Origin: CAYNWT01 sp964450955
GTDB lineage: Bacteria > Planctomycetota > Planctomycetia > Planctomycetales > Planctomycetaceae
NCBI GenBank assembly: GCA_964450955.1
Contig: CAYVFI010000001.1
Span: 62,001-126,000, forward strand
Direction: 5' to 3'
Length of the DNA stretch: 64,000 nucleotides
The first letter of the stretch is position 1. Every line of letters begins with the position of its first letter. The notes beneath the pieces were generated by a model, which saw only the letters and a list, made by a program, of their open reading frames with translations, ran no database searches and was not told the origin of the DNA. The position numbers and the translations under genes were made by a program. This document shows positions 17,918 through 27,408 of this stretch, in pieces.

Positions 17918-20533
17918 TTGGCGCCCGCAGACCAACCCGCAAGCATCGAGAACTTCCAAGTGACGCCCGCTGAAACCATACGCATCCGAGGCGCACGGAT
18001 GCACAACCTGCGCAATGTTGACATCGACATTCCTCGTGGGAAGTTGGTTATCGTGACAGGTGTCAGCGGCAGCGGAAAATCCGCGCTCGTGTTTGACACG
18101 CTGTTCGCTGAAAGCCAGCGGCGTTTTCTGGACAGCCTTTCGACTTACTCGCGACAGTTTGTTGGCCAGTTGCAAAGGCCGGCCGTTGATACAATTGATG
18201 GTTTGCCGCCTGCGATTGCGGTGGATCAACGGACGCGTTCGTTCTCCTCGCGCAGTACGCTCTCGACGCAAACTGAGGTGCATGACTTCTTGCGTTTGTT
18301 GTTTGCCAGAGCAGGACAAGCCCATTGTCCCGAGTGCAATCGCGAGGTTGGGCAGCAAAGTGTTGAAGCCATTTTGCAGCAGGTTCTGGCTCTGGAAGAA
18401 CGCCAGAAGGTCATGATTCTTTCACCGCTGGTTCGTGGGCGGAAGGGCAAACATCGCGAGACGTTCGAACGTATCGCCCAACAGGGTTTTGTGAGAGCCC
18501 GCGTGGATGGCGAAATTATCGACGCGACGGAACCGCCCGATCTGAAGTCACAAAGCCTTCATACCATCGAAGCGGTGGTGGACCGCATTGTCATTAAAGA
18601 AGGCATTGAACCGCGTCTGCGTGAATCCATCGATTTGGCGGTTCGCGAGTCGGGTGGGACTTGCCTGATAAGCCATCAGGCCGACGGAAAGTGGGTCGAT
18701 CGACTTTACAGCACAAAGTTTGCGTGCCCCGATTGTGAACTTAGCTTTCAGGATTTGGAGCTGCGAAGCTTCAGTTTCAACAGCCCGTACGGCGCGTGCC
18801 CTGAATGCAAAGGGTTGGGGTTGCAGCTGGCGGAAGATACGGACGAAGACGATGACACGTCCGAGAGTCCTGTTTGTCCGGCGTGCAATGGTGACAGGTT
18901 CGCCGAGTTCCCAAACGCGGTTCGAGTCAACGGAACGCGGTTGGCGGAAGTTGGAGCGATGACGGTGCAGTCGGCCGCCGACTGGAGTGCGCAGCTTTTG
19001 GAGTCGTTGGACGATGTGTTTGTGGGCGAACGTCGGGAGGTGGCTCAACAAACGCTTCCCGCCATCGCGTCACGCCTTGGTTATTTGACTCAGGTTGGCC
19101 TTAGTTATCTGACGCTGGACCGGAGTTCGCGAACGCTTTCCGGCGGCGAGTTCCAACGCGCGCGATTGGCGCGGTGTTTGGGTTCGGGGCTGACTGGAGC
19201 CTGCTACATCCTGGACGAGCCGACAGTCGGCTTGCACCCGCGGGATACGCTGAAGCTAATTGAATCGCTGATTGAACTTCGGGATTCCGGTAACAGTGTG
19301 ATTGTGGTGGAACACGATGGCGAGCTGTTGGCTGCCGCCGACCATGTGATTGACATCGGTCCGGGAGCCGGCGAAGACGGTGGCCGGTTGGTTGCTGAGG
19401 GAACCCAAACGCAGGTTGCCGCCGTCAAAGACTCAGCCACGGCCCGGTTTCTGCGTGGAGAACTGCGAGAGGAACCAGCACCAGCCGACAGTCTGTTTGG
19501 CGACACGGTCGATGCCGGCGGATGCATCACCATCAAAGGAGCCTGCCGGAACAACCTGCGTGGTGTTACGGCAACGTTCCCACTGAAATCGCTTACGTGT
19601 GTCACTGGCGTTAGTGGTTCCGGAAAAAGCTCACTGATTATCGACACGCTTAGCCCATTAGCACGGGCTGTGGCGAACCGGAAGGAACCGCCGACGGACC
19701 TGTGTAAGTCTTTCACCGGCCTGGACAAGTTCCAACGTGTGCTGGAATGCGATGCTCGACCAATCGGAAAGACTGGTCGAGCGAACCCGGCGACGTATTC
19801 GGGGCTTTGGACAGAAATTCGCAAGCTGTTTGCCATGACCCGCGAATCACGACTCCGCGGCTTCACCGCGCGAAGGTTCAGTTTCAACGTCAAAGACGGA
19901 AACTGTGCTGAGTGCAAAGGGCAGGGCGTGAAACGCGTGAAGATGAAGTTCCTGCCCGACATCTTTGTGCCTTGCCACGTGTGCCGGGGGGCTCGGTTCA
20001 ATCGGCAGACGCTTTCGATTCGGTTCAACGGCAAGACCGTCGCCGATGTATTGGACATGCGGATTGATGAAGCCGCAGAGCACTTTCGAAACTTCGACAA
20101 GATCCACCGAGTTCTCGAAACCTTTTGCGATATCGGGCTCGGATACCTCGGCCTCGGTCAGCCCGCTCACACCCTGTCCGGAGGCGAGGCTCAACGAGTC
20201 AAACTTGCGACCGAACTCGGCCAAACAACGCGCGGCGATTCTCTGTTTATTCTGGACGAACCAACCAGCGGCCTGCACGCCCTGGACGTGCATCGGTTAG
20301 TCAGAGTTTTGAAACGCCTGGTCAAAGCCGGCCACACCGTCATCGTGATCGAACACAATATCGATCTTATTGCCGCAGCAAACTGGATTGTCGATGTTGG
20401 CCCCGAAGCGGGTGACGGCGGCGGGCAAATAGTAGCCATGGGAACCCCGCGCAACGTCGCGAAGATGCAGGGCAGCCACACAGCATCTGCTTTGCAGGCC
20501 TTTCAGAAGAACCTGCCCACAGCGAAGTTGTGA
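17918..20533 (+). CDS. UvrA-family excinuclease ATPase with shortened insertion domain
   Basis: An 871-residue UvrA homologue with two ABC ATPase halves: Walker A GVSGSGKSALVFDTLFAE near 46 and GVSGSGKSSLIIDTL near 562, and signatures LSGGEFQRARLA and LSGGEAQRVKLA. Zinc-binding CxxC pairs are present (ACPDC, ACPECKG, CAECKGQG, CHVCRG). The UvrB-binding-like region with LVRGRKGKHRETFERIAQQG is retained. The stretch between the first zinc module and CPACNGDRF is much shorter than in housekeeping UvrA (about 940 residues), so the DNA-contacting insertion domain is reduced or missing. The best start is TTG 17918; no in-frame ATG precedes the RIRGARMHNL motif. It may be a second UvrA rather than the housekeeping copy. 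Confidence 0.85.
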   Translation: MAPADQPASIENFQVTPAETIRIRGARMHNLRNVDIDIPRGKLVIVTGVSGSGKSALVFDTLFAESQRRFLDSLSTYSRQFVGQLQRPAVDTIDGLPPAIAVDQRTRSFSSRSTLSTQTEVHDFLRLLFARAGQAHCPECNREVGQQSVEAILQQVLALEERQKVMILSPLVRGRKGKHRETFERIAQQGFVRARVDGEIIDATEPPDLKSQSLHTIEAVVDRIVIKEGIEPRLRESIDLAVRESGGTCLISHQADGKWVDRLYSTKFACPDCELSFQDLELRSFSFNSPYGACPECKGLGLQLAEDTDEDDDTSESPVCPACNGDRFAEFPNAVRVNGTRLAEVGAMTVQSAADWSAQLLESLDDVFVGERREVAQQTLPAIASRLGYLTQVGLSYLTLDRSSRTLSGGEFQRARLARCLGSGLTGACYILDEPTVGLHPRDTLKLIESLIELRDSGNSVIVVEHDGELLAAADHVIDIGPGAGEDGGRLVAEGTQTQVAAVKDSATARFLRGELREEPAPADSLFGDTVDAGGCITIKGACRNNLRGVTATFPLKSLTCVTGVSGSGKSSLIIDTLSPLARAVANRKEPPTDLCKSFTGLDKFQRVLECDARPIGKTGRANPATYSGLWTEIRKLFAMTRESRLRGFTARRFSFNVKDGNCAECKGQGVKRVKMKFLPDIFVPCHVCRGARFNRQTLSIRFNGKTVADVLDMRIDEAAEHFRNFDKIHRVLETFCDIGLGYLGLGQPAHTLSGGEAQRVKLATELGQTTRGDSLFILDEPTSGLHALDVHRLVRVLKRLVKAGHTVIVIEHNIDLIAAANWIVDVGPEAGDGGGQIVAMGTPRNVAKMQGSHTASALQAFQKNLPTAKL

Positions 20534-20618
20534 AGGTGCTTCATCGCGTTCATTTCGGTGGTCGCAGTACGTCTGGTTTCCAGATCGTTCGCCCCGCATA
20601 GGGAGACATTGGGTTAGT

Positions 20619-20634
20619 GTTATAGTGTTATAGT
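20619..20634. repeat. 8-bp tandem duplication in a promoter region
   Basis: GTTATAGT occurs twice in a row, 62 bases before the RTX gene, next to TATAGTG and GTAAACTGT sequences. It could alter promoter spacing if copy number varies. Confidence 0.35.
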
Positions 20635-20695
20635 GTGGTAAACTGTACAAAGTGAGTTTGCTTCTACTGACCGTGATTGGGTTGAAGGTGCGACG

Positions 20696-23500
20696 ATGAT
20701 GCGACGACGTTCCCGGAAAACGTATTCGACAGAGACACTGGAATGCCGAGTTCTTCTTTCGGCGACAGTCTTTGAAAGTGATGGAGTTGGGTATTTTCTC
20801 AACAGTGATCCGTCCCGGGTCGAACGCTACGACGCTGCTGCTGAAGCCTGGCTGGACCCCGTTGAACTTTCATCTCCGACAGGTGACCCGACTGTCGCCC
20901 ACATCGATGACGATGGGTACTACGCGGCGTTCGGTAAGACCGTATACCGCTACGACCTGGACGGTTCGAATCGGACTCATTTGCTAAACGCGGCATCAAA
21001 CGTCAGTTCGATCCTCACGGATGGCAACCTGCTAATTCTCCTCCATGGTTCTGACGCGGTTAGCATCGACAAGAATACGAACACGGTCATCGACGCGGCT
21101 GACTTCCGCTACTCGCTGCGTGGCCCATCAATCCAAACCGACTTGAACTACATCTTTGCCCGCGATTCCGGGGTCAGCCCTTCAGATATTCGTTATCTGA
21201 ATTACGACGACGATGGGAAGTTTGGAAGCCTTCGCGATAGCCCGTATCACGGGGACTTTCCCGGAGCGTCCGAAACCTGGGTATTTCCTGATGGTTCGAA
21301 AGTGGTCGATTCCTCGGGCACGATCTACCAGACTGAAGGGCTGACGTGGTGGAAGAGCTTTGGCGCCGATGTCGATGACATTGGCTTTCAAGACGACGGT
21401 ACGCCGATTGTCCTGGACGGGGACAAGCTTGTTCGATTCAACGAGAAGATGCTGCCGGTTGCGGATGCAACCCTACCCGAAGAAGCAGCTCATATGCTGT
21501 TAAGTGATGTGTCGGCGATCGTCTTCGTGGAAGATGCCAACGCGGCATCTGGTTACACACCAACCGTGGTTCCGTTGGACGATCTTCAGGCTCCAGTCCC
21601 CGGCGATCCGGTGAATCCTGTCGGTCTGGAATATACCCCCGACACGATCAAGGTCACGCCCGACGGCACGTTGCTGTTGTTCAGTGCAGAACACAAGAGC
21701 GTGTTCCGGTGGGACTCTCAGCGCCAGGCTTACGGTACGACTATCCCGCTGGTAGGCGACCCGGAATTTATGACTTACTCACCGACCTCGGGTGTGATGT
21801 ACATTGCGGACGAAGCCGGACTAATTCGTGAAATGGATTTATCGGCGGCCAGTCCTTCGCTGGAACCGTTCGCGTCGCTGCCTCAAAGTCCCATCGGATT
21901 GTCGATGGCTGGCGACTACGTATTTGCTGCCGATCCATCCGGAGCCTGGGTGTCGCACTACACGTTTGCCCCGGACGGTGAACTGGTTGAAAACGTCGAA
22001 TGGAATTACTTTTCAGAAGAGTATGTCTGGAACGAAGCAAACCAAAAGATGTATTTCTTCCGCGACAGCACGTCGCCCAACGATTTGCTGTGGGAAGAGA
22101 TCAATGCGGATGGTGAGACATACCCGGACGAACCGGCCGGTGGGATCGGGAGGAGGCAGGATTCACCCGATCATTCAAGTGCAGGGATCCAGCACCCCAT
22201 CCGTGTCAAACCGGACGGTAGCAAGGTTGTTCTCGGGTCGGGCATCATTCGCGATGGTCTGACGTTGGAACGGGATGTTCTGGCTCTTGGTAACGAAGTC
22301 GTCGATTCGGTGTGGGACGGCGATGACATCCTGGCAATCCGCAGCATTGCGGGTGTCACTCAATACCAACGCTGGACAGCTCCCACCTGGGAACTTACCA
22401 ATGTCGCACAGACCAACGGTTCGGCACACGCCATGGTCGGAACCGAAGATGGTCGGCTGGTTGCAGTGAGGTTGGTTGCAGACGTACCAGTCTTCGATGT
22501 CATGGACAGACAATTTGAGGCGGCTTCACGGATTGGTTCGCACGATCTGAACACAGTCTGTCAACCTCGCAACTCCGGCGTGGCTTTGGACGGTCGGTCA
22601 CTGATCGTCGTGGGCACGAATGGCCCGGATTCAATTTCCATTACAGAAGAAGCTTCGGTTCTTACCGTCACCATGGGCGATCAAAATTCGCAGTACACAA
22701 TGATCGATGAGATTGTTGTCTGTGGTCTAAAGGGCCGCGATGAAATCGTGATTGACTCCGCGAAACCGTCAATGATTCATGGTGGTAATGGGCCAGACAG
22801 GATCACGGGCGGCTCTGGCCCCGATCTGATTTCCGGCGGTTCGGGCAAAGATAATATTTCTTCGGGCGAAGGTCCTGACAGCTTATTCGGCGGAGCCGGC
22901 AATGATTTGCTTGCCGCTGGTCCAGGCCGTGATTTCATTCAGGGCGGAAGCGGTGCTGATGATCTGCGAGGTGGCGGTGGCAGCGACCGTCTTGAAGGTA
23001 GCCACGGCGGCGACCGGATTCAGGGCGGTGGTGGAGCGGATGTGATCCTGGGTGGTCGGGGGCACGATTTTGCGAACGGTGGGGCGGGCTCGGACATCAT
23101 CGATGGATTTGTCGGCGATGATACGCTGCTTGGCGGCGCGGCGGGCGACCTGCTGGTCGGGGGAGAACACGCGGATTCCCTTGAAGGGCAGGCTGGCGAC
23201 GACCTGGTCGTGTCGGGTTCGATTGCCATGACTTCACAGGCCATGCAGTCCGTCTTCAAAGAATGGACTGCAGATCGATCGTATGAGGAACGCGTGGCGA
23301 ACCTAAGGGATGGCAGCGGGTCAGAACAGCGGTTAAACGGCAAGGTCTACCTGGTCGCGACTGGGGACGAGCAAACTGTTTTTGGTGATGACAATCTCGA
23401 TTCCATCATGGGCATGAGTGATCGCGACTGGTTCTTCGCTGCTCCCGATCAGGACGACCTGTTGGACCGTCTGGACACCGAAGAACTTGACGTTCTCTAG
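20696..23500 (+). CDS. Large surface protein with LEPRxLL-type N-terminus and RTX repeats
   Basis: A 934-residue protein starting at ATG 20696 after GAAGG. The N-terminus SRKTYSTETLECRVLLSAT matches the planctomycete LEPRxLL motif found at the start of many very large exported proteins (here cysteine replaces the usual proline). Residues about 25-640 form a propeller-like series of strands with GDPEFMTYSPTSGVMYIAD and similar blades. Residues about 695-850 carry a run of about a dozen calcium-binding RTX nonapeptides such as GGSGPDLIS and GGAGNDLLA. It is probably surface-anchored or secreted, with calcium-dependent folding. No enzymatic domain or recognisable secretion-system gene is beside it, so its role is unknown. 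Confidence 0.78.
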   Translation: MMRRRSRKTYSTETLECRVLLSATVFESDGVGYFLNSDPSRVERYDAAAEAWLDPVELSSPTGDPTVAHIDDDGYYAAFGKTVYRYDLDGSNRTHLLNAASNVSSILTDGNLLILLHGSDAVSIDKNTNTVIDAADFRYSLRGPSIQTDLNYIFARDSGVSPSDIRYLNYDDDGKFGSLRDSPYHGDFPGASETWVFPDGSKVVDSSGTIYQTEGLTWWKSFGADVDDIGFQDDGTPIVLDGDKLVRFNEKMLPVADATLPEEAAHMLLSDVSAIVFVEDANAASGYTPTVVPLDDLQAPVPGDPVNPVGLEYTPDTIKVTPDGTLLLFSAEHKSVFRWDSQRQAYGTTIPLVGDPEFMTYSPTSGVMYIADEAGLIREMDLSAASPSLEPFASLPQSPIGLSMAGDYVFAADPSGAWVSHYTFAPDGELVENVEWNYFSEEYVWNEANQKMYFFRDSTSPNDLLWEEINADGETYPDEPAGGIGRRQDSPDHSSAGIQHPIRVKPDGSKVVLGSGIIRDGLTLERDVLALGNEVVDSVWDGDDILAIRSIAGVTQYQRWTAPTWELTNVAQTNGSAHAMVGTEDGRLVAVRLVADVPVFDVMDRQFEAASRIGSHDLNTVCQPRNSGVALDGRSLIVVGTNGPDSISITEEASVLTVTMGDQNSQYTMIDEIVVCGLKGRDEIVIDSAKPSMIHGGNGPDRITGGSGPDLISGGSGKDNISSGEGPDSLFGGAGNDLLAAGPGRDFIQGGSGADDLRGGGGSDRLEGSHGGDRIQGGGGADVILGGRGHDFANGGAGSDIIDGFVGDDTLLGGAAGDLLVGGEHADSLEGQAGDDLVVSGSIAMTSQAMQSVFKEWTADRSYEERVANLRDGSGSEQRLNGKVYLVATGDEQTVFGDDNLDSIMGMSDRDWFFAAPDQDDLLDRLDTEELDVL

Positions 23501-23841
23501 CGATTGAAGTGTGGCTATATCGAGATTCTAAAGCTTTCGTTCGTGAGGCTTCCACGCTGTTCTGCGGTGTGGGATCGCTGTGGAACGCCTGCACGCTCAT
23601 CGCTGGCAAAGCCGGTGCTTAGCTGCCCCGTGTTCGATCTGTGCAGGAACGGTAGGCCGCCATGTGGTTGGTGGAAACCTGTCACGGGAAGGCAGTTTTG
23701 CACACGTGACGTAGTGTGGCAGAATTGACCCACGGCGGACGGAGGAAGTCGCCAGTCACAGCGAGTTCACAACGAATTCAGGGCGCGTTCACACTGACGA
23801 TGGCGTAACGGTGGGCTCAGACCAGGCGTGCTGTGTTCTTG
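23501..23841. other. Intergenic region between convergent genes
   Basis: About 340 bases between the RTX gene and the C39-like gene on the other strand. A weak TTCCAC/GTGGAA pairing near 23548-23583 is the only hairpin I can support. No T-tract terminator, RNA gene or convincing coding sequence is visible. Confidence 0.35.
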
Positions 23842-24720
23842 TTAACGCGTCAGCAGTGAGAGCACCGTGGGAGTTTCAGTTCGGGGAACGAGTCGCAGTC
23901 CGTGACCACGATACAACTGCTGTAACGTAGTCGAGCGCCAGCGTTCTTCGCCATAGCCCGGGCTCGGATCGTAGATCAGGGGGTTGCCAATGTGATCGAC
24001 GCTAAGTCGAATGACAGAATGTTGCAACGACGGATTCCAGCCGAACTCGGCCTGCAGTTCCTCAGCCCCTGCGCCGGTTCCGCTGGCTCCGACAGCCAGA
24101 ATCATTTGCCCCGGCAGATGCCGGAGTTCCTCTGTTGAACATCGGACAACCTCCACGTCCCACGGTGTGCCCACGGTTTTGGTTTTCAGTCCACGGTACA
24201 AACCTTGCCAGCGTGTGCCTTTTCGAGTCAGGCAAAGTTCAGCCATCTCCTGCTCAGTCGCCGCGATGCCATGTAAGTTAAGCAGCGAAACCGCACAGGC
24301 AGCCGAACATGTGGCTTCGGTCGACTGAACGCAGCGACCATCGGCATCAAACATCGCACCACACTCAGGTGCTGAACCCAACAGCGGCGCGATGAGACAT
24401 AGAATGGCGGCAACACCCAAGCTGCCAAGCATGAACGGACGCCGGCGAGTTGGCAGCAAATCGAAAATCAACCCGCCCAACAACGCTGCCCCCAAAGGGA
24501 ACCAATTGCCCAGCAGAATTAGGTTTGAAAAGGGAAGCAGGTCGGCCAGAACCGGGTTGTCCCACAGCCACACGCCGTAGATGAGCACAAAAGTCACGGT
24601 TGCGACGGCCAGTCCTGAAATCACAAGCCGGGAATGGAATCGTCCCGCCCGCAGCCCCATTCGAAACAGGACTACGCAGAGAAATGTCATGATGATCAGC
24701 CCAATGGACAGATCCGACAT
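23842..24720 (-). CDS. Membrane protein with C39-like cysteine peptidase domain
   Basis: A 292-residue protein from ATG 24720, five bases after AGAGG; a GTG at 24726 is an alternative. Four hydrophobic segments fill residues 1-112. The rest resembles the peptidase C39 (papain-like) fold: cysteine in STEATCSAACAVSLLN as nucleophile, histidine in SLQHSVIRLS, and aspartate in LIYDPSPGYG. C39 domains usually remove double-glycine leaders from peptides during export, but no ABC transporter or leader peptide is adjacent, and DUF-type C39-like proteins have other roles. A processing or degradative role at the membrane is inferred. Confidence 0.65.
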   Translation of the reverse strand: MSDLSIGLIIMTFLCVVLFRMGLRAGRFHSRLVISGLAVATVTFVLIYGVWLWDNPVLADLLPFSNLILLGNWFPLGAALLGGLIFDLLPTRRRPFMLGSLGVAAILCLIAPLLGSAPECGAMFDADGRCVQSTEATCSAACAVSLLNLHGIAATEQEMAELCLTRKGTRWQGLYRGLKTKTVGTPWDVEVVRCSTEELRHLPGQMILAVGASGTGAGAEELQAEFGWNPSLQHSVIRLSVDHIGNPLIYDPSPGYGEERWRSTTLQQLYRGHGLRLVPRTETPTVLSLLTR

Positions 24721-24819
24721 ACGCACCTCTGCGGAAAAAGAATTGTGAAAGCTGGTGGTGGCCAGCGCCTACTCCCAAGGCTAGCTCAGGGCCATTGTTC
24801 ATTTCGCGCTAATAGAATA

Positions 24820-24834
24820 TTAACTTTCAGTTAA
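24820..24834. promoter_or_regulatory. Possible operator palindrome
   Basis: TTAACT-TTC-AGTTAA is a perfect 6-bp inverted repeat in an A/T-rich patch 100 bases upstream of the C39-like gene and 160 bases before the DUF6940 gene. Its place between divergent genes fits an operator, but no regulator is encoded nearby. Confidence 0.3.
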
Positions 24835-24995
24835 CATCGGCGAAATGCCAATTTTGACCTGAGTCGTTTGTCTCTCCCGTCTTAACAATCCGAGCGAAGT
24901 GCCATGACGCCGCTGTTTAAGAGTGGACACAAATGCAGACTTGGCCAACTAGCGGTGGTTGGTCGGGAACGGGAATGGCTGTCGTGGGGTGAAGT

Positions 24996-25586
24996 GTGTT
25001 GGAATTGACCAGCGAAATTATTGAACCAGATCGGGTTCAGAAGTACCGGGTCACTGATGACGGCCGGGTACTGACGTACTCACAGGTGCTGGATCTTTGG
25101 GCGGAAGATGTAGGGTTTCGGACGTACTTCACCTCGGTGCTGGCTGAGTCTGAGTTCTCTGCATTTCGGTGGGAGACTCCAGCTTTGTCGCAGGCCATGA
25201 TCGATCGGCCGTTTGAGTTCGTTTTGATTGCATCACCGAGTTTTGCAACGCGGCCTACGGATGAAGGCACTTACAGCGAATACTTTGTCGATAGTAATCA
25301 GGACTTTGGCATTGTGACGTTCCCGAATCTGCGAGGTGATTCGACGCTCATCGTCCCTTCGCCGCGCACGGTTGTCGATGTCTACGGCCACCTTGCCGCG
25401 TTTGTTCGGGGCGCGATGCAGGAACAATCGGACGCGTTGTGGCGCGTGGTTGGGGTGACTATGAAGTCGCTGGTTCGCGATCGCCCAATCTGGTTAAGTA
25501 CCGCCGGTGGCGGTGTCGCGTGGTTGCATGTGCGCATTGACTCGCGGCCGAAGTACTATGGGTATTCGCCGTATCGAGCCGGCTGA
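24996..25586 (+). CDS. DUF6940 family protein
   Basis: A 196-residue cytoplasmic protein starting at GTG 24996 after GGGGTGAAG. It has the sequence pattern of the uncharacterised DUF6940 family: YSQVLDLWAEDVGFRTYF, a central FRWETPALS, RPFEFVLIASP, VVDVYGHLAAFVRGA, and the C-terminal signature IWLSTAGGGVAWLHVRIDSR followed by PKYYGYSPYR. No signal peptide or membrane helix. The family has no known function. It precedes the DUF2071 gene by 37 bases and may be co-transcribed with it. Confidence 0.72.
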   Translation: MLELTSEIIEPDRVQKYRVTDDGRVLTYSQVLDLWAEDVGFRTYFTSVLAESEFSAFRWETPALSQAMIDRPFEFVLIASPSFATRPTDEGTYSEYFVDSNQDFGIVTFPNLRGDSTLIVPSPRTVVDVYGHLAAFVRGAMQEQSDALWRVVGVTMKSLVRDRPIWLSTAGGGVAWLHVRIDSRPKYYGYSPYRAG

Positions 25587-25623
25587 CAGGCTGCACTCTA
25601 TTTCTCGGACGGAAGACACAACC

Positions 25624-26346
25624 ATGCGACTGCCAGTGATTCGAGGGATTATTGATCGGCGGATTCTGGCGAACTTTCGAGTAGACCCGCAGCTCCTGGC
25701 CGCATGTTTGCCGGCGCCGTTTCGGCCTCAATTAGTGGGTGGGTTTGGAATCGCGGGGATCTGCCTGATTCGCATCAAGGCCGCGCGGCCAAAGTTTTTG
25801 CCGGCGATGTTTGGGATTGGATCAGAAAACGCCGCGCATCGGATTGCTGTTGAGTGGGACGACGGGGGTACGTTACGAAGTGGTGTGTACGTGCCGCGTC
25901 GCGATTCGTCGTCTTTGATGATGTCACTGGCAGGCGGTCGTCTGTTTCCCGGCGTTCAGCATCGCGCGGACTTTGAAATACGGGAGACGGAGAACGACTT
26001 CTTTGTGTCGATGAAAAGCCGCGACGGTGCGGCTCACGTTTCTGTCGATGGCCGCGTCGCGAAAACGTTGCCGGACGATTCTGTTTTTCAGTCGGTGCAG
26101 GAAGTGTCAAAGTTCTTCGAAGACGGTTCGCTGGGTTACTCGCCGGATCGCGGCGCGACGTTTGACGGGTTGGAGTTGCGGTGCGATGAATGGGCAGTCG
26201 AACCGATGAAAGTGAACGCGGTCCAATCGTCGTACTTCGACAATCGGAACGCGTTCCCGGAAGGTGCGGTCACGTTCGACAATGCACTGCTGATGCGAAA
26301 TATCCACCATGAGTGGCATTCTCGCGAGTCTGTTTGCTGCGGGTAG
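25624..26346 (+). CDS. DUF2071/YqjF-like protein
   Basis: A 240-residue protein from ATG 25624, preceded by GGAAG; the frame is open from 25507 but that part overlaps the previous gene. RRILANFRVDPQLLAACLPA and PFRPQLVGGFGIAGICLIRI resemble the N-terminal part of YqjF/DUF2071 acetoacetate-decarboxylase-like proteins, in which a polypeptide of about 240 residues forms a single beta-rich cone. The catalytic lysine of acetoacetate decarboxylase is not identifiable, so activity is unknown. A short GTAG...CTAC-bounded spacer follows. Confidence 0.62.
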   Translation: MRLPVIRGIIDRRILANFRVDPQLLAACLPAPFRPQLVGGFGIAGICLIRIKAARPKFLPAMFGIGSENAAHRIAVEWDDGGTLRSGVYVPRRDSSSLMMSLAGGRLFPGVQHRADFEIRETENDFFVSMKSRDGAAHVSVDGRVAKTLPDDSVFQSVQEVSKFFEDGSLGYSPDRGATFDGLELRCDEWAVEPMKVNAVQSSYFDNRNAFPEGAVTFDNALLMRNIHHEWHSRESVCCG

Positions 26347-26406
26347 AGTCGTAGCCCGCGCACCGTTATCCTGCGTGACGGCCGCTACATCTGTTGACAC
26401 AATCGT

Positions 26407-27330
26407 ATGACTCATTGCCACCACGGGCACCATCACCATCACACGTCGGGAGAATATAACCGGGCGTTCGCGATTGGCGTGTTGCTGAATACCGTGTACA
26501 TCGCCATCGAAGCTGGTTGCGGATTCTATTGGGGATCGCTGGCACTGTTGGCTGACGCGGGGCACAACCTTAGTGATGTGCTGGGTCTGCTGCTTGCCTG
26601 GGCAGCCCACTACCTTTCGGGGTTCAAACCAACTGAACGCCGCACTTACGGGTGGGGAAGTTCTTCGATTCTTGCTTCGTTGCTTAATGCCATTATTCTG
26701 TTGATCGCGATGTGTGGGATCGCATGGGAATCGGTCTGCAGGCTTGTTAATCCGTCCGATGTTGCGGTTCCGGGCTTAACAATCATGATCGTGGCCGGCA
26801 TCGGAGTGGTCATCAACACGTTCACTGCGCTGATGTTCGTGAAAGGCAGCGAGAAGGATTTGAATATTCGCGGCGCGTATTTGCATATGGCGGCTGACGC
26901 TGCCGTGTCGCTGGCGGTCGTCATTGGCGGGTTGGCCATCGTACAGTTTGGATGGAACTGGGTTGATCCTGCTCTCAGTTTACTGATTGTTGTCGTCATT
27001 GTCTGGGGGACATCGGGGTTGCTGCGGGATTCTGCGAATCTCGCATTGGCGGCGGTGCCCGCAGGAATTGACCCGAAGCAGGTACGTGAATTTTTGCTAA
27101 ACCAACCGCAGGTGACCGAAATTCACGATCTTCACATCTGGGCGATGAGCACCACCGATACCGCACTGACGGCGCACCTGGTTTGTAAAGAACCGATACG
27201 CGACGAACACTTTCTGGGAAAGATTGCCGGTGAGCTGCGAGCGCAGTTCGACATACATCACTCCACGATCCAGATTGAAGGCACCCACGCCGCCGAACAC
27301 TGCGAACAGGCGCCGGCGGATGTGATTTAG
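26407..27330 (+). CDS. Cation diffusion facilitator, ZitB/CzcD-type zinc exporter
   Basis: A 307-residue inner-membrane antiporter that exports Zn2+ or similar divalent metals in exchange for protons. It begins with a histidine-rich tail (HCHHGHHHHHTSG) that binds metal, followed by six membrane helices. Helix 2 carries HNLSD in LLADAGHNLSDVLGLLL and helix 5 carries HMAADAAVSLAV, the paired HxxxD metal-binding motifs of the Zn-CDF group. The cytosolic C-terminal domain (about 215-300) includes EIHDLHIWAMSTTDTALTAH, typical of CDF dimerisation domains. It appears to be its own transcription unit. Confidence 0.93.
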   Translation: MTHCHHGHHHHHTSGEYNRAFAIGVLLNTVYIAIEAGCGFYWGSLALLADAGHNLSDVLGLLLAWAAHYLSGFKPTERRTYGWGSSSILASLLNAIILLIAMCGIAWESVCRLVNPSDVAVPGLTIMIVAGIGVVINTFTALMFVKGSEKDLNIRGAYLHMAADAAVSLAVVIGGLAIVQFGWNWVDPALSLLIVVVIVWGTSGLLRDSANLALAAVPAGIDPKQVREFLLNQPQVTEIHDLHIWAMSTTDTALTAHLVCKEPIRDEHFLGKIAGELRAQFDIHHSTIQIEGTHAAEHCEQAPADVI

Positions 27331-27408
27331 AACCGGGCCGTGGCTGCACAATGCGTTCGGCCTGCTTTAGTATGCGGTCTCACCCTTTTCGTGATTTGGA
27401 ACCGAAAC

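Noticed and set aside
19204..20100. 298-codon minus-strand frame within the UvrA gene
   Set aside because: Shadow of the UvrA coding frame; serine/arginine-rich, no family features.
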